64,000 bases of DNA, from NCBI RefSeq assembly GCF_958295425.1, contig NC_081137.1:8595738-8659737 (forward strand), given 5' to 3'. Source of the DNA: Solea solea (taxonomy: Eukaryota > Chordata > Actinopteri > Pleuronectiformes > Soleidae). Shown here in pieces: positions 29,076-39,810 of the stretch. The notes beneath the pieces were generated by a model. The model had not been told where the DNA came from and searched no databases. It saw only the letters and a program-made list of their open reading frames with translations. The position numbers and the translations under genes are program-made. Each line of letters opens with the position of its first letter. Within the stretch, counting starts at the first letter, position 1.

Positions 29076-30980
29076 TCGTGATTGTTTTCTTTTTTCTACT
29101 GTCCCATAATATAAACCTCACAAATTAACGTAACATCTTGTAATATATACTTCTGTACCTTCAGTTTTGATTTTGCAATGATTTCACTGTTCGGATGTGT
29201 TTTTCTATTACTGGCTTTTTGTGTGAGAATTCAGCTGAGAAATGGCTGTTTCCTGATTTTGTTAATTTTTTTACTGTCCCATAACATAAACCTCACAAAT
29301 AAAGTTAACATCTTATAAGATATACTTCTGTACCTTCATTGTTTTATTTTGCAATGATTTCACAGTTTGGATGTGTTTTTCTATTGGTGTCTGTTTGTGT
29401 GCGTATTCAGCTAAGATAAGGCTGTTAACTGATTTTTTTCTTTTTTCTACTGTCCCATAATATAAACCTCACAAATGAAGTTAACATCATATAAGATATA
29501 CTTCTGCACCCTCAGTGTTTGATTTTGTAATGATTTCACTGTTCGATGTGTTTTTCTATTACTGTCTTTTTGTGTGCGAATTCAGCTGAGATAAGGCTGT
29601 TTCCTGATTTTGTTAATTTTTTTACTGTCCCATAACATAAACCTCACAAATAAAGTTAACATCTTATAAGATATACTTCTGTACCCTCAGTGTTTGATTT
29701 TGCAATGATTTCACTGTTTGGATGTGTTTTTCTATTTGTGTCTGTTTTTGTGCACATTCAGCAGGAATACGGCTGTTTTCAGATTTTTTTCATTTTTCTA
29801 CTGTCCCATAACATAAGCCTCACAAATAAAGTTAACATCTTATAAGATATACTTCTGTACCCTCAGTGTTTGATTTTGCTATGATTTCACTGTTTGGATG
29901 TGTTTTTCTATTTGTGTCTGTTTTTGTGCGCATTCAGCAAGGATACGGCTGTTTTCTGATTTTTTTCATTTTTCTACTGTCCCATAACATAAACCTCACA
30001 AATAAAGTTATAATCTTAGAAGATATACTTCTGTACCCTCAGTGTTTGATTTTGCAATGATTTCACTGTTTGGATGTGTTTTTCTATTTGTGTCTGTTTT
30101 TGTGCACATTCAGCAGGAATACGGCTGTTTTCAGATTTTTTTCATTTTTCTACTGTCCCATAACATAAACCTCACAAATAAAGTTAACATCTTATAAGAT
30201 ATACTTCTGTACCCTCAGTGTTTGATTTTGCTATGATTTCACTGTTTGGATGTGTTTTTCTATTTGTGTCTGTTTTTGTGCGCATTCAGCAAGGATACGG
30301 CTGTTTTCTGATTTTTTCAATTTTTCTACTGTCCCATAACATAAACCTCACAAATAAAGTTAACATCTTATAAGATATACTTCTGTACCTTCAGTGTTTG
30401 ATTTTGCAATGATTTCACTATTTGGATGTGTTTTTCTATTTGTGTCTGTTTTTGTGCACATTCAGCAGGGATACGGCTGTCTTCTGATTTTTTTCATTTT
30501 TCTACTGTCCCATAACATAAACCTCACAAATAAAGTTAAAATCTTATAAGATATAGTTATATACCTTCAGTGTTTGATTTTGAAATGATTTCACTGTTTG
30601 GATGTGTTTTTCTATTTGTGTCTGTTTTTGTGCACATTCAGCAGCGATACGGCTGTTTTCTGATTTTTTTCATTTTTCTACTGTCCCATAATATATAAGA
30701 TATAGTTATATACCTATAGTGTTTGAATTACGCTGAGATAAGGCTATTTCCAGATTTTTTTTCCTATTGGTGTCTTTCTGTGTGCACATTACGCACATAT
30801 AAGGCTATTTCAAGATTTTTTCTACTCTCCCATAATATTAACCTCACAAATGGAGTTAACATGTTATAAGATATACTTCTTTACCCTTAGTGTTTGAGTT
30901 TGCAATGATTTCATTGTTTGGATTTGTTTTTCTATTGATGTCTTTCTGTGTGTGCATTACACTGAGATAAGGCTATTTCC
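29076..30980 (+). repeat. 176-bp satellite, left arm, part 3
   Basis: About eleven monomers in head-to-tail order. Landmarks are cctcagtgtttgattttg, caatgatttcactgtttgg, a gtgtctgtttttgtgc phrase, ctactgtcccataacataaa and atcttataagat. The units between about 29.7 and 30.6 kb closely resemble those of the right arm. The last two (30.7-30.98 kb) are divergent and partly deleted. It ends at ggctatttcc where a different sequence begins. Confidence 0.92.
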
Positions 30981-31258
30981 GGGACATGGCACGAGACTGG
31001 CGTCGTTCCGCTCGTCTTGGGACCCCAAACGACATATGAAATTTCACACTCCTGCGACCTGTAGAAATGTAGTTCCTCCAAAACTTCCACTCTGGCCAAA
31101 GGGTCTAAGACTGTATAGAGTCTAACACGACCTGATTTTCAGTTTTTGGACACAGGACAAACAGGACTTTGGGCTTTTTTCCCCCGGCCAAAAAAGACTG
31201 TCAAAAAGACAGTCTGTAAAATTCAAACGTAAAAAAGGGGGGAAACTGTCTTTTCTTC
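30981..31258. other. Unique spacer between inverted satellite arms
   Basis: Non-satellite sequence starting gggacatggcacgagactgg. It contains a small hairpin, agactgtc aaaaa gacagtct, near 31186-31206. No gene is recognised. It leads directly into the 141-bp tandem repeat. Confidence 0.5.
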
Positions 31259-32143
31259 AATAATTCCTAAAGGCAATGAGCCAGGATGCTGATTTCTCCG
31301 TATGTGTATCAGGGACTCCTGGCTGATCCAGGGTGCCGAGTTTCAGACCTGTGCCACCTTGAAAAGGTCAAAGGTCAGCCGTTCGGGTGTGTTTTTTGTA
31401 ATAATTCCTAAAGGCATTGAGCCAGGAATCTAATTTTTCCGTATGTGTATCAGGGACTAAAGCTAATCCAGGGTGCCGAGTTTCAGACCTGTGCAACCTT
31501 CGGAAAGGTCAAAGGTCAGCCCTTCGGGTGTGTTTTTTGTAATAATTCCTAAAGGCAATGAGCCAGGATGCTGATTTCTCTGTATGTGTATCAAAGACCA
31601 TAGCCGATCCAGGGTGCCGAGTTTCAGACCTGTGCAACCTCCGGAAAGGTCAAAGGTCAGCTGTTTGGGTGTGTTTTTTGTAATAATTCTTAAAGGCATT
31701 GAGCCAGGATTCTGATTTTTCCGTATGTGTATCAGGGACTAAGGCTCATCCCGGTTGCCGAGTTTCAGACCTGTGCAACCTTCGAAAGGTCAAAGGTCAG
31801 TCGTTTGGGTGTGTTTTTTGTAATAATTCCTAAAGGCATTAAGCCAGGAGTCTTATTTTTCCTTATGTGTTTTAGGGACTAAGGTTGATCTAGGGTGCCA
31901 AGTTTCAAACCTGTGCAACCTTTGTAAAGGTCAAAGGTCAGCAGTTTGGGTGTGTTTTTTGCAATAATTCCTAAAGGCATTAAGCCAGGAGTCTTATTTT
32001 TCCTTATGTGTATCAGGGACTAAGGTTGATCTAGGGTGCCAAGTTTCAGACCCGTGCAACCTTCGGAAAGGTCAAAAGTCAGCCGTTCGGGTGTGTTTTT
32101 TGTAATAATTCCTAAAGGCATTGAGCCAGGATTCTGATTTTTT
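31259..32143 (+). repeat. 141-bp tandem repeat, about 6.3 copies
   Basis: Units begin aataattcctaaaggca at 31259, 31400, 31541, 31682, 31822, 31963 and 32104 (spacings 141, 141, 141, 140, 141, 141). Each includes gagccagga, gtatgtgtatcaggga, the gccgagtttcagacctg phrase and aaaggtcaaaggtcag. The last is cut off at about 32143 where inverted satellite starts. It is unrelated by eye to the 176-bp satellite. The short ORF at 31463-31699 on the minus strand is a by-product of the periodicity. Confidence 0.92.
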
Positions 32144-34834
32144 ATCCAAACGGTGAAATCATTGCAAAATCAAACACTGAGGGTACAGAAGTATATCTTA
32201 TAAGATGTTAACTTTATTTGTGAGGTTTATGTTATAGGACAGTAGAAAAATGAAAAAAATCAGAAAACAGCCGTATCCTTGCTGAACAAAAACAGACACA
32301 AATAGAATAACACATCCAAACAGTGAAATCATTGCAAAATCAAACACTGAAGGTATGTAACTATATCTTATAAGATTTTAACTTTATTTGTGAGGTTTAT
32401 GTTATGGGACAGTAGAAAAATTGAAAAAATCAGAAAACAGCCATATCCTTGCTGAATGCGCCCAAAAACAGACACAAATAGAAAAACACATCCAAACAGT
32501 GAAATCATTGCAAAATCAAACAATGAAGGTATATGACTATATCTTATAAGATTTTAACTTTATTTGTGAGGTTTATGTTATGGGACAGTAGAAAAATGAA
32601 AAAAATCTGAAAACAGCCGTATCCTTGCTGAATGCGCACAAAAACAGACACAAATAGAAAAACACATCCAAACAGTGAAATCATAGCAAAATCAAACACT
32701 CAGGGTACAGAAGTATATGTTATAAGATGTTATCTTTATTTGTGGGGTTTATGTTATGGGACAGTAGAAAAATTAAAAAAATCAGAAAACAGCCGTATTC
32801 CTGCTGAATGCGCCCAAAAACAGACACAAATAGAAAAACACATCCAAACAGTGAAATCATTGCAAAATCAAACACTGAGGGTACAGAAGTATATCTTATA
32901 AGATGTTAACTTTATTTGTGAGGTTTATGTTATGGGACAGTAGAAAAATGAAAAAAATCAGAAAACAGCCGTATCCTTGCTGAATGCGCACAAAAACAGA
33001 CACAAATAGAAAAACACATCCAAACGGTGAAATCATTGCAAAATCAAACACTGAGGGTACAGAAGTATATCTTATAAGATGTTAACTTTATTTGTGAGGT
33101 TTATGTTATGGGACAGTAGAAAAATTGAAAAAATCAGAAAACAGCTGTCTCCTTGCTGAATGCGCACAAAAACAGACACAAATAGAAAAACACATCCAAA
33201 CAGTGAAATATTTGCAAAATCAAACACTGAGGGTACAGAATATATCTTATAAGATGTTAACTTTATTTGTGAGATTTATGTTATGGGACAGTAGAAAAAT
33301 GAAAAAAATCAGAAAACAGCCGTATTCCTGCTGAATGAGCCCAAAAACAGACACAAATAGAAAAACACATCCAAACAGTGAAATCATTGCAAAATCAAAC
33401 ACTGAGGGTACAGAAGTATATCTTATAAGATGTTAACTTTATTTGTGAGGTTTATGTTATGGGACAGTAGAAAAATGAAAAAAAAATCAGAAAACAGCCG
33501 TATCCTTGCTGAATGCGCACAAAAACAGACACAAATAGAAAAACACATCCAAACAGTGAAATCATTGCAAAATCAAACACTGAGGGTACAGAAGTATATC
33601 TTATAAGATGTTAACTTTATTTGTGAGGTTTATGTTATGGGACAGTAGAAAAATGAAAAAAATCAGAAAACAGCCGTATCCTTGCTGAATGCGCACAAAA
33701 ACAGACACAAATAGAAAAACACATCCAAACAGTGAAATCATTGCAAAATCAAACACTGAGGGTACAGAAGTATATCTTATAAGATGTTAACTTTATTTGT
33801 GAGGTTTATGTTATGGGACAGTAGAAAAATGAAAAAAATCAGAAAACAGCCGTATCCTTGCTGAATGCGCACAAAAACAGACACAAATAGAAAAACACAT
33901 CCAAACGGTGAAATAATTGCAAAATCAAACACTGAAGGTTTATAACTATATCTTATAAGATGTTAACTTTATTTGTGAGGTTTATGTTATGGGACAGTAG
34001 AAAAATGAAAAAAATCAGAAAACAGCCGTATCCTTGCTGAATGCGCACAAAAACAGACACAAATAGAAAAACACATCCAAACGGTGAAATAATTGCAAAA
34101 TCAAACACTGAGGGTACAGAAGTATATCTTATAAGATGTTAACTTTATTTGTGAGGTTTATGTTATAGGACAGTAGAAAAATGAAAAAAATCAAAAAACA
34201 GCCGTATCCTTACTGAACAATAACAGACAAAAATAGAAAAACACATCCAAACAGTGAAATCATTGCAAAATCAAACACTGAAGGTATGTAACTATATCTT
34301 ATAAGATTTTAACTTTATTTGTGAGGTTTATGTTATGGGACAGTAGAAAAATTTAAAAAATCAGAAAACAGCCGTATCCTTGCTGAATGCGCACAAAAAC
34401 AGACACAAATAGAAAAACACATCCGAACGGTGAAATAATTGCAAAATCAAACACTGAAGGTTTATAACTATATCTTATAAGATGTTAACTTTGTTTGTGA
34501 GGTTTATGTTATTTGACAGTAGAAAAATGAAAAAAATCAGAAAACAGCCGTATCCTTGCTGAATGCGCACAAAAACAGACACAAATAGAAAAACACATCC
34601 AAACGGTGAAATCATTGCAAAATCAAACACTGAGGGTACAGAAGTATATCTTATAAGATGTTAACTTTATTTGTGAGGTTTATCTTATAGGACAGTAGAA
34701 AAATGAAAAAAATCAGAAAACAGCCGTATTCCTGCTGAATGCGCCCTAAAACAGACACAAATAGAAAAACACATCCTAACAGTGAAATCATTGCAAAATC
34801 AAACACTGAGGGTACAGAAGTATATCTTATAAGA
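32144..34834 (-). repeat. 176-bp satellite, right arm, part 1
   Basis: The same satellite as 24901-30980 but reverse-complemented: aaacagtgaaatcattgc, tgagggtacagaagtatatc, atcttataagatgttaac, ggacagtagaaaaatg. There are about fifteen monomers of about 175 bp, moderately variable. It stops at ttataagat where the RTE/Rex3-like LINE is inserted. Confidence 0.95.
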
Positions 34835-37551
34835 TCATCATCATCATCATCATTATCATCATCATCATCATCCTCCGCTTATCCGGGGCCAGGTCGCGGG
34901 GGCAGCAGTTTCAGCAAGGGACCCCAAACTTCCTTTTCCTGAGCCGCATTGACCAGCTCCGACTGAGGGATCCCGAGGCGTTCCCAGGCCAGAGTGGAGA
35001 TGTAATCTCTCCACCTTGTCCTAGGTCTACCCCGAGGCCTCCTCCCAGCTGGACGTGCCTGATATACCTCCCTTGGGAGGCGCCCAGGAGGCATCCTCAC
35101 CAGATGCCCGAACCACCTCAACTGGCTCCTTTCAACGTGAAGGAGCAGCGGTTCTACTCCGAGCTCCCCCCGGATGACCGAGCTTCTCACCCTATCTCTA
35201 AGGGAAAAGCCAGCCACTCTCCTGAGGAATCCCATTTCGGCCGCTTGTACCCGCGATCTCGTTCTTTCGGTCATGACCCAACCTTCATGACCATAGGTGA
35301 GGATAGGAACGAAGACTGACTGGTAGATCGAGAGCTTTGCCTTCCGGCTCAGCTCCCTTTTCGTCACAACTGTGCGGTAAAGTGAATGCAGTACCGCACC
35401 AGCCGCTCCGATTCTCCGGCCCATCTCCGGCTCCCTCGTCCCCTCACTCGTGAACAAGACCCCGAGATACTTGAACTCCTTCACCTGGGGCAAGGAGTCA
35501 TTCCCTACCCGGAGAAGGCAATCCACCGGTTTCCTGCTAAGAGCCATGGCCTCAGACTTAGAGGTGCTGATCCTCATCCCGACCGCTTCACACTCGGCCA
35601 CGAACCGATCCAGTGAGCGCTGAAGGTCGCAGGCCGACGAAGCCATGAGGACCACATCATCTGCAAAAAGCAGCGACGTGATCTCAAGCCCGCCAAACCA
35701 CAACCCCTCTCCCCCACGACTACGCCTCGATATCCTGTCCATGAAAATCACAAACAGGATTGGTGATAAAGCGCAGCCCTGGCGAAGGCCAACACCCACA
35801 GGAAACAGGCCTGATTTAGTGCCGAGAACCCTGACACAGCTCATACTTTGGGCGTATAGGGATTGGATGGCCCTAAGTAGTGCCCCCCTCACCCCATACT
35901 CCCGCAGCACCTCCCACAGTATCTCTCTGGGAACCCGATCATACGCCTTCTCCAGGTCCACAAAACACATGTAGACTGGATGGGCGTACTCCCAGGCCCC
36001 CTCCAGGATCCCTGCAAGAGTAAAGAGCTGGTCCGTTGTTCCACGACCAGGACGGAATCCGCATTGTTCCTCTTGAATCCGAGGTTCGACTACCGGTCGA
36101 ACCCTCCTTTCCAGTACCTTGGAGTAAACCTTACCAGGGAGGCTAAGAAGTGTGATGCCCCGGTAATTGGCACACACTCTCAGGTCCCCCTTTTTGAAAA
36201 GGGGGGCCACCACCCCAGTTTGCCACTCCTTCGGCACTGACCCCGACCTCCACGCAATGTTGAAGAGACGTGTCATCCAAGACAGCCCCTCCACACCCAG
36301 AGCCTTCAGCATTTCTGGGCGGATCTCATCAACCCCTGGGGCCTTGCCACTGCGGAGTTGTTTAACCACCTCAGTGACCTCCCTCAGGGAGATTGACGAT
36401 GATCCCCCATCAGCCTCCCTCTCTGCCTCCACCACAGAGGGTGCAGATGTCGGATTCAGGAGTTCCTCAAAGTGTTCCTTCCACCGTCCGGTTACCTCCT
36501 CAGTCGAGGTCAACAGTGTCCCATCCTTACTGTACACAGCTTGGATGGTCCCCCGCTTTCCCCTCCTGAGGCCCCGAATGGTTTTCCAGAAACGCCTTGG
36601 TGCCGACCGATAGTCCTTCTCCATGTCCTCTCCGAACTTCTCCCATACCCGCTGCTTTGCGTCTGCCACAGCAGAGGCTGCCGCCCTTCGGGCCCGTCGA
36701 TACCTTGCAACTGCCTCAGGAGTCCTCTGGGATAACATATCCCGGAAACACTCCTTCTTCAGTCGGACAGCTTCCCTGACCACCGGTGTCCACCACGATG
36801 TTCGAGGGTTACCGCCCCTTGAGGCACCTAAAGCCCTGGAGCCACAGCTCTCCACTACAGATTTCACAATAGAGTCTTTGAACACTGCCCATTCAGGTTC
36901 AATGTCCCCAGCCTCCACAGGGATACAGGAAAAGCTCCGCCGGAGGTGAGAGTTGAAGGCCTCTCGGACAGGGGCATCCTCCAGACGTTCCCAGTTCATC
37001 CGCACTACACGTTTGGGTTTACCAGGTCTATCCAGAGTCCTCCCCCATCCTCTGACCCAACTCACCACCAGATGGTGATCAGTTGACAGCTCTGCCCCTC
37101 TCTTCACCCGAGTGTCCAGAACATGCGGCCTTAGATCAGATGAAACGATCACAAAATCGATCATCGACCTTCGGCCAAGGACACTCTGGTACCAAGTACA
37201 CTTATGAGCGTCCTTATGCTCGAACATGGTGTTTGTTATGGATAGTCCATGACTTGCACAGAAATCCAATAACAAACGACCACTCTGATTTAGATCAGGT
37301 AGGCCGTTCTTCCCAATCACGCCTCTCCAGGTTTCCCCATCGCTGCCCACGTGCGCGTTGAAATCTCCCAGCAGAACTATGGAGTCCCCCGACGGAGCCC
37401 CTTGCAGGACTCCATCTAGGGCCTCCAAGAAGGCCGGGTACTCCGAGCTGCTGTTCGGTGCATAAGCACAAACAGCAGTCAGGGCTTTCCCCCCCGCAAC
37501 CCTAAGGCGCAGGGAGGCGACCCTCTCGTCCACCGGGGTAAACTCCAACAC
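34835..37551 (-). mobile_element. RTE/Rex3-like LINE, 5'-truncated, ORF intact
   Basis: A 2.7-kb minus-strand insertion in the satellite. The 3' end is a very short UTR followed by a (GAT)n tail (ATC repeats at 34835-34872 on the plus strand), the ending known for RTE-clade elements such as Rex3. The 5' end is cut inside the endonuclease domain at about 37551. About 90 bp of the target monomer (between ttataagat and aaacagacac) is missing and there is no target duplication. Confidence 0.9.
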
Positions 37552-37578
37552 TAAACAGACACAAATAGAAAAACACAT
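34879..37578 (-). CDS. Endonuclease-reverse transcriptase of RTE-type LINE
   Basis: 899-codon open frame without interruption. The first nine residues (MCFSICVCL) come from satellite DNA; LINE sequence starts about residue 10. Endonuclease part: [11 protein letters not shown] near 71, SMIDFVIVS near 138 and [10 protein letters not shown] near 165; the N-terminal catalytic Glu region is lost. RT part: [17 protein letters not shown] (408), APLFKKGD and ANYRGITLL (458-478), [13 protein letters not shown] (507), [13 protein letters not shown] with the motif A Asp (538), [17 protein letters not shown] (598), [10 protein letters not shown] (motif C, 636) and [11 protein letters not shown]. The C-terminus holds [18 protein letters not shown] and [13 protein letters not shown], typical of fish RTE elements. 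RT looks catalytically complete. The lack of damage implies a recent insertion. Confidence 0.88.
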   Translation of the reverse strand: MCFSICVCLVLEFTPVDERVASLRLRVAGGKALTAVCAYAPNSSSEYPAFLEALDGVLQGAPSGDSIVLLGDFNAHVGSDGETWRGVIGKNGLPDLNQSGRLLLDFCASHGLSITNTMFEHKDAHKCTWYQSVLGRRSMIDFVIVSSDLRPHVLDTRVKRGAELSTDHHLVVSWVRGWGRTLDRPGKPKRVVRMNWERLEDAPVREAFNSHLRRSFSCIPVEAGDIEPEWAVFKDSIVKSVVESCGSRALGASRGGNPRTSWWTPVVREAVRLKKECFRDMLSQRTPEAVARYRRARRAAASAVADAKQRVWEKFGEDMEKDYRSAPRRFWKTIRGLRRGKRGTIQAVYSKDGTLLTSTEEVTGRWKEHFEELLNPTSAPSVVEAEREADGGSSSISLREVTEVVKQLRSGKAPGVDEIRPEMLKALGVEGLSWMTRLFNIAWRSGSVPKEWQTGVVAPLFKKGDLRVCANYRGITLLSLPGKVYSKVLERRVRPVVEPRIQEEQCGFRPGRGTTDQLFTLAGILEGAWEYAHPVYMCFVDLEKAYDRVPREILWEVLREYGVRGALLRAIQSLYAQSMSCVRVLGTKSGLFPVGVGLRQGCALSPILFVIFMDRISRRSRGGEGLWFGGLEITSLLFADDVVLMASSACDLQRSLDRFVAECEAVGMRISTSKSEAMALSRKPVDCLLRVGNDSLPQVKEFKYLGVLFTSEGTREPEMGRRIGAAGAVLHSLYRTVVTKRELSRKAKLSIYQSVFVPILTYGHEGWVMTERTRSRVQAAEMGFLRRVAGFSLRDRVRSSVIRGELGVEPLLLHVERSQLRWFGHLVRMPPGRLPREVYQARPAGRRPRGRPRTRWRDYISTLAWERLGIPQSELVNAAQEKEVWGPLLKLLPPRPGPG

Positions 37579-39429
37579 CCAAACGGTGAAATAATTGCAA
37601 AATCAAACACTGAAGGTTTATAACTATATCTTATAAGATTTTAACTTTATTTGTGAGGTTTATGTTATGGGACAGTAGAAAAATTAAAAAAATCCGAAAA
37701 CAGCCGTATCCTTGCTAAACAAAAACAGACACAAATAGAAAAACACATCCAAACAGTGAAATATTTGCAAAATCAAACACTGAAGTTATATAACTATATC
37801 TTATAAGATTTTAACTTTATTTGTGAGGTTTATGTTATGGGACAGTAGAAAAATGAAAAAAATCTGAAAACAGCCGTATCCTTGCGGAATGCGCACAAAA
37901 ACAGACACAAATAGAAAAACACATCCAAACAGTGAAATCATAGCAAAATCAAACACTCAGGGTACAGAAGTATATCTTATAAGATGTTAACTTTATTTGT
38001 GGGGTTTATGTTATGGGACAGTAGAAAAATTGAAAAAATCAGAAAACAGCTGTCTCCTTGCTGAATGCGCACAAAAACAGACACAAATAGAAAAACACAT
38101 CCAAACGGTGAAATAATTGCAAAATCAAACACTGAGGGTACAGAAGTATATCTTATAAGATGTTAACTTTATTTGTGAGGTTTATGTTATGGGACAGTAG
38201 AAAAATGAAAAAAATCAGAAAACAGCCGTATCCTTGCTGAATGCGCACAAAAACAGACACAAATAGAAAAACACATCCAAACAGTGAAATCATTGCAAAA
38301 TCAAACACTGAGGGTACAGAAGTATATCTTATAAGATGTTAACTTTATTTGTGAGGTTTATGTTATGGGACAGTAGAAAAATTGAAAAAATCAGAAAACA
38401 GCCGTATCCTTGCTGAATGCGCACAAAAACAGACACAAATAGAAAAACACATCCAAACAGTGAAATCATTGCAAAATTAAACACTGAAGGTATATAACTA
38501 TATCTTATAAGATTTTAACTTTATTTGTGAGGTTTATGTTATGGGACAGTAGAAAAATTAAAAAAATCAGAAAACAGCCGTATTCCTGCTGAATGCGCCA
38601 AAAAACAGACACAAATAGAAAAACACATCCAAACAGTGAAATCATTGCAAAATCAAACACTGAGGGTACAGAAGTATATCTTATAAGATGTTAACTTTAT
38701 TTGTGAGGTTTATGTTATGGGACAGTAGAAAAATTGAAAAAATCAGAAAACAGCTGTCTCCTCGCTGAATGCGCACAAAAATAGACACAAATAGAAAAAC
38801 ACATCCAAACAGTGAAATCATTGCAAAATCAAACACTGAGGGTACAGAAGTATATCTTATAAGATGTTAACTTTATTTGTGAGGTTTATGTTATGGGACA
38901 GTAGAAAAATGAAAAAAATCAGAAAACAGCTGTCTCCTTGCTGAATGCGCACAAAAACAGACACAAATAGAAAAACACATCCAAACGGTGAAATCATTGC
39001 AAAATCAAACACTGAGGGTAGACAAGTATATCTTATAAGATGTTAACTTTATTTGTGAGGTTTATGTTATGGGACAGTAGAAAAATTGAAAAAATCAGAA
39101 AACAGCTGTCTCCTTGCTGAATGCGCACAAAAACAGACACAAATAGAAAAACACATCCAAACGGTGAAATAATTGCAAAATCAAACACTGAAGGTTTATA
39201 ACTATATCTTATAAGATTTTAACTTTATTTGTGAGGTTTATGTTATGGGACAGTAGAAAAATGAAAAAAATCTGAAAACAGCCGTATCCTTGCTGAATGC
39301 GCACAAAAACAGACACAAATAGAAAAACACATCCAAACAGTGAAATCATTGCAAAATCAAACACTGAAGATATATAACTATATCTTATGGGATGTTAACT
39401 TTATTTGTGAGATTTATGTTATGGGACAG
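37552..39429 (-). repeat. 176-bp satellite, right arm, part 2
   Basis: About ten and a half monomers between the RTE-like LINE and the SINE, same orientation as 32144-34834. Local variants include ctgtctccttgctg in place of ccgtatccttgctg and a single gaagatatataac monomer near the end. Confidence 0.95.
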
Positions 39430-39810
39430 GGGCCACACGGTGGTGTAGTGGTTAGCACTCTCGCCTTGCAGCGAGAAGACCCGGGTTCGAGCCCCGGTTG
39501 GAACAAGGGCCTTTCTGCATGGAGTTTGCATGTTCTCCCCGTGTGTGCGTGGGTTCTCTCCGGGTACTCCGGCTTCCTCCCACAGTCCAAAAACATGCAA
39601 TGTGGGGATAGGTAAATTGGACACTCCAAATTGACCATAGGAGTGAGTGTGAGAGTGAATGGTTGTTTGTCTCTATCTGTGTGTGGCCCTGCGATGGACT
39701 GGCGAACTGTCCAGGGTGTACCCCGCCTATCGCCCGATGTAGCTGAGATTGGCACAGCACCCCCCGCGACCCTCTGGTGGAGGATAAAGCGGTAGATGAT
39801 GATGATGATG
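39430..39810 (+). mobile_element. tRNA-headed SINE with perfect target duplication
   Basis: A 381-bp element flanked by an exact 11-bp duplication ttatgggacag (39419-39429, 39811-39821) of satellite sequence. The head is tRNA-like, with box A (gtggtgtagtggttagcac) and box B (gggttcgagcccc), an internal RNA polymerase III promoter. The body has gcatggagtttgcatgttct and cccacagtccaaaaacatgc; the tail ends in (GAT)n. Other copies lie at 20180-20501 (minus strand) and, eroded, at about 4055-4145. As a SINE it depends on a partner LINE. The (GAT)n tail resembles that of the RTE/Rex3-like LINE nearby, a possible partner. Confidence 0.92.

Noticed and set aside
29866..30060. Conserved small protein family encoded by satellite (frames starting MFDFAMISLFG, also at 47487, 60619, 61806, 62149, 62835)
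   Set aside because: The frames follow the satellite's own periodicity, appear on whichever strand matches array orientation, and differ exactly as monomers differ. No start context, splice or conservation suggests translation.
35104..37361. Plus-strand open frames opposite the RTE-type LINE
   Set aside because: They are antisense shadows of the 899-codon frame caused by its GC-rich codon composition.
39430..39500. Functional tRNA gene
   Set aside because: Box A and box B are present, but the sequence continues into a 381-bp SINE body with a GAT tail and target duplication, and other copies occur in the window.
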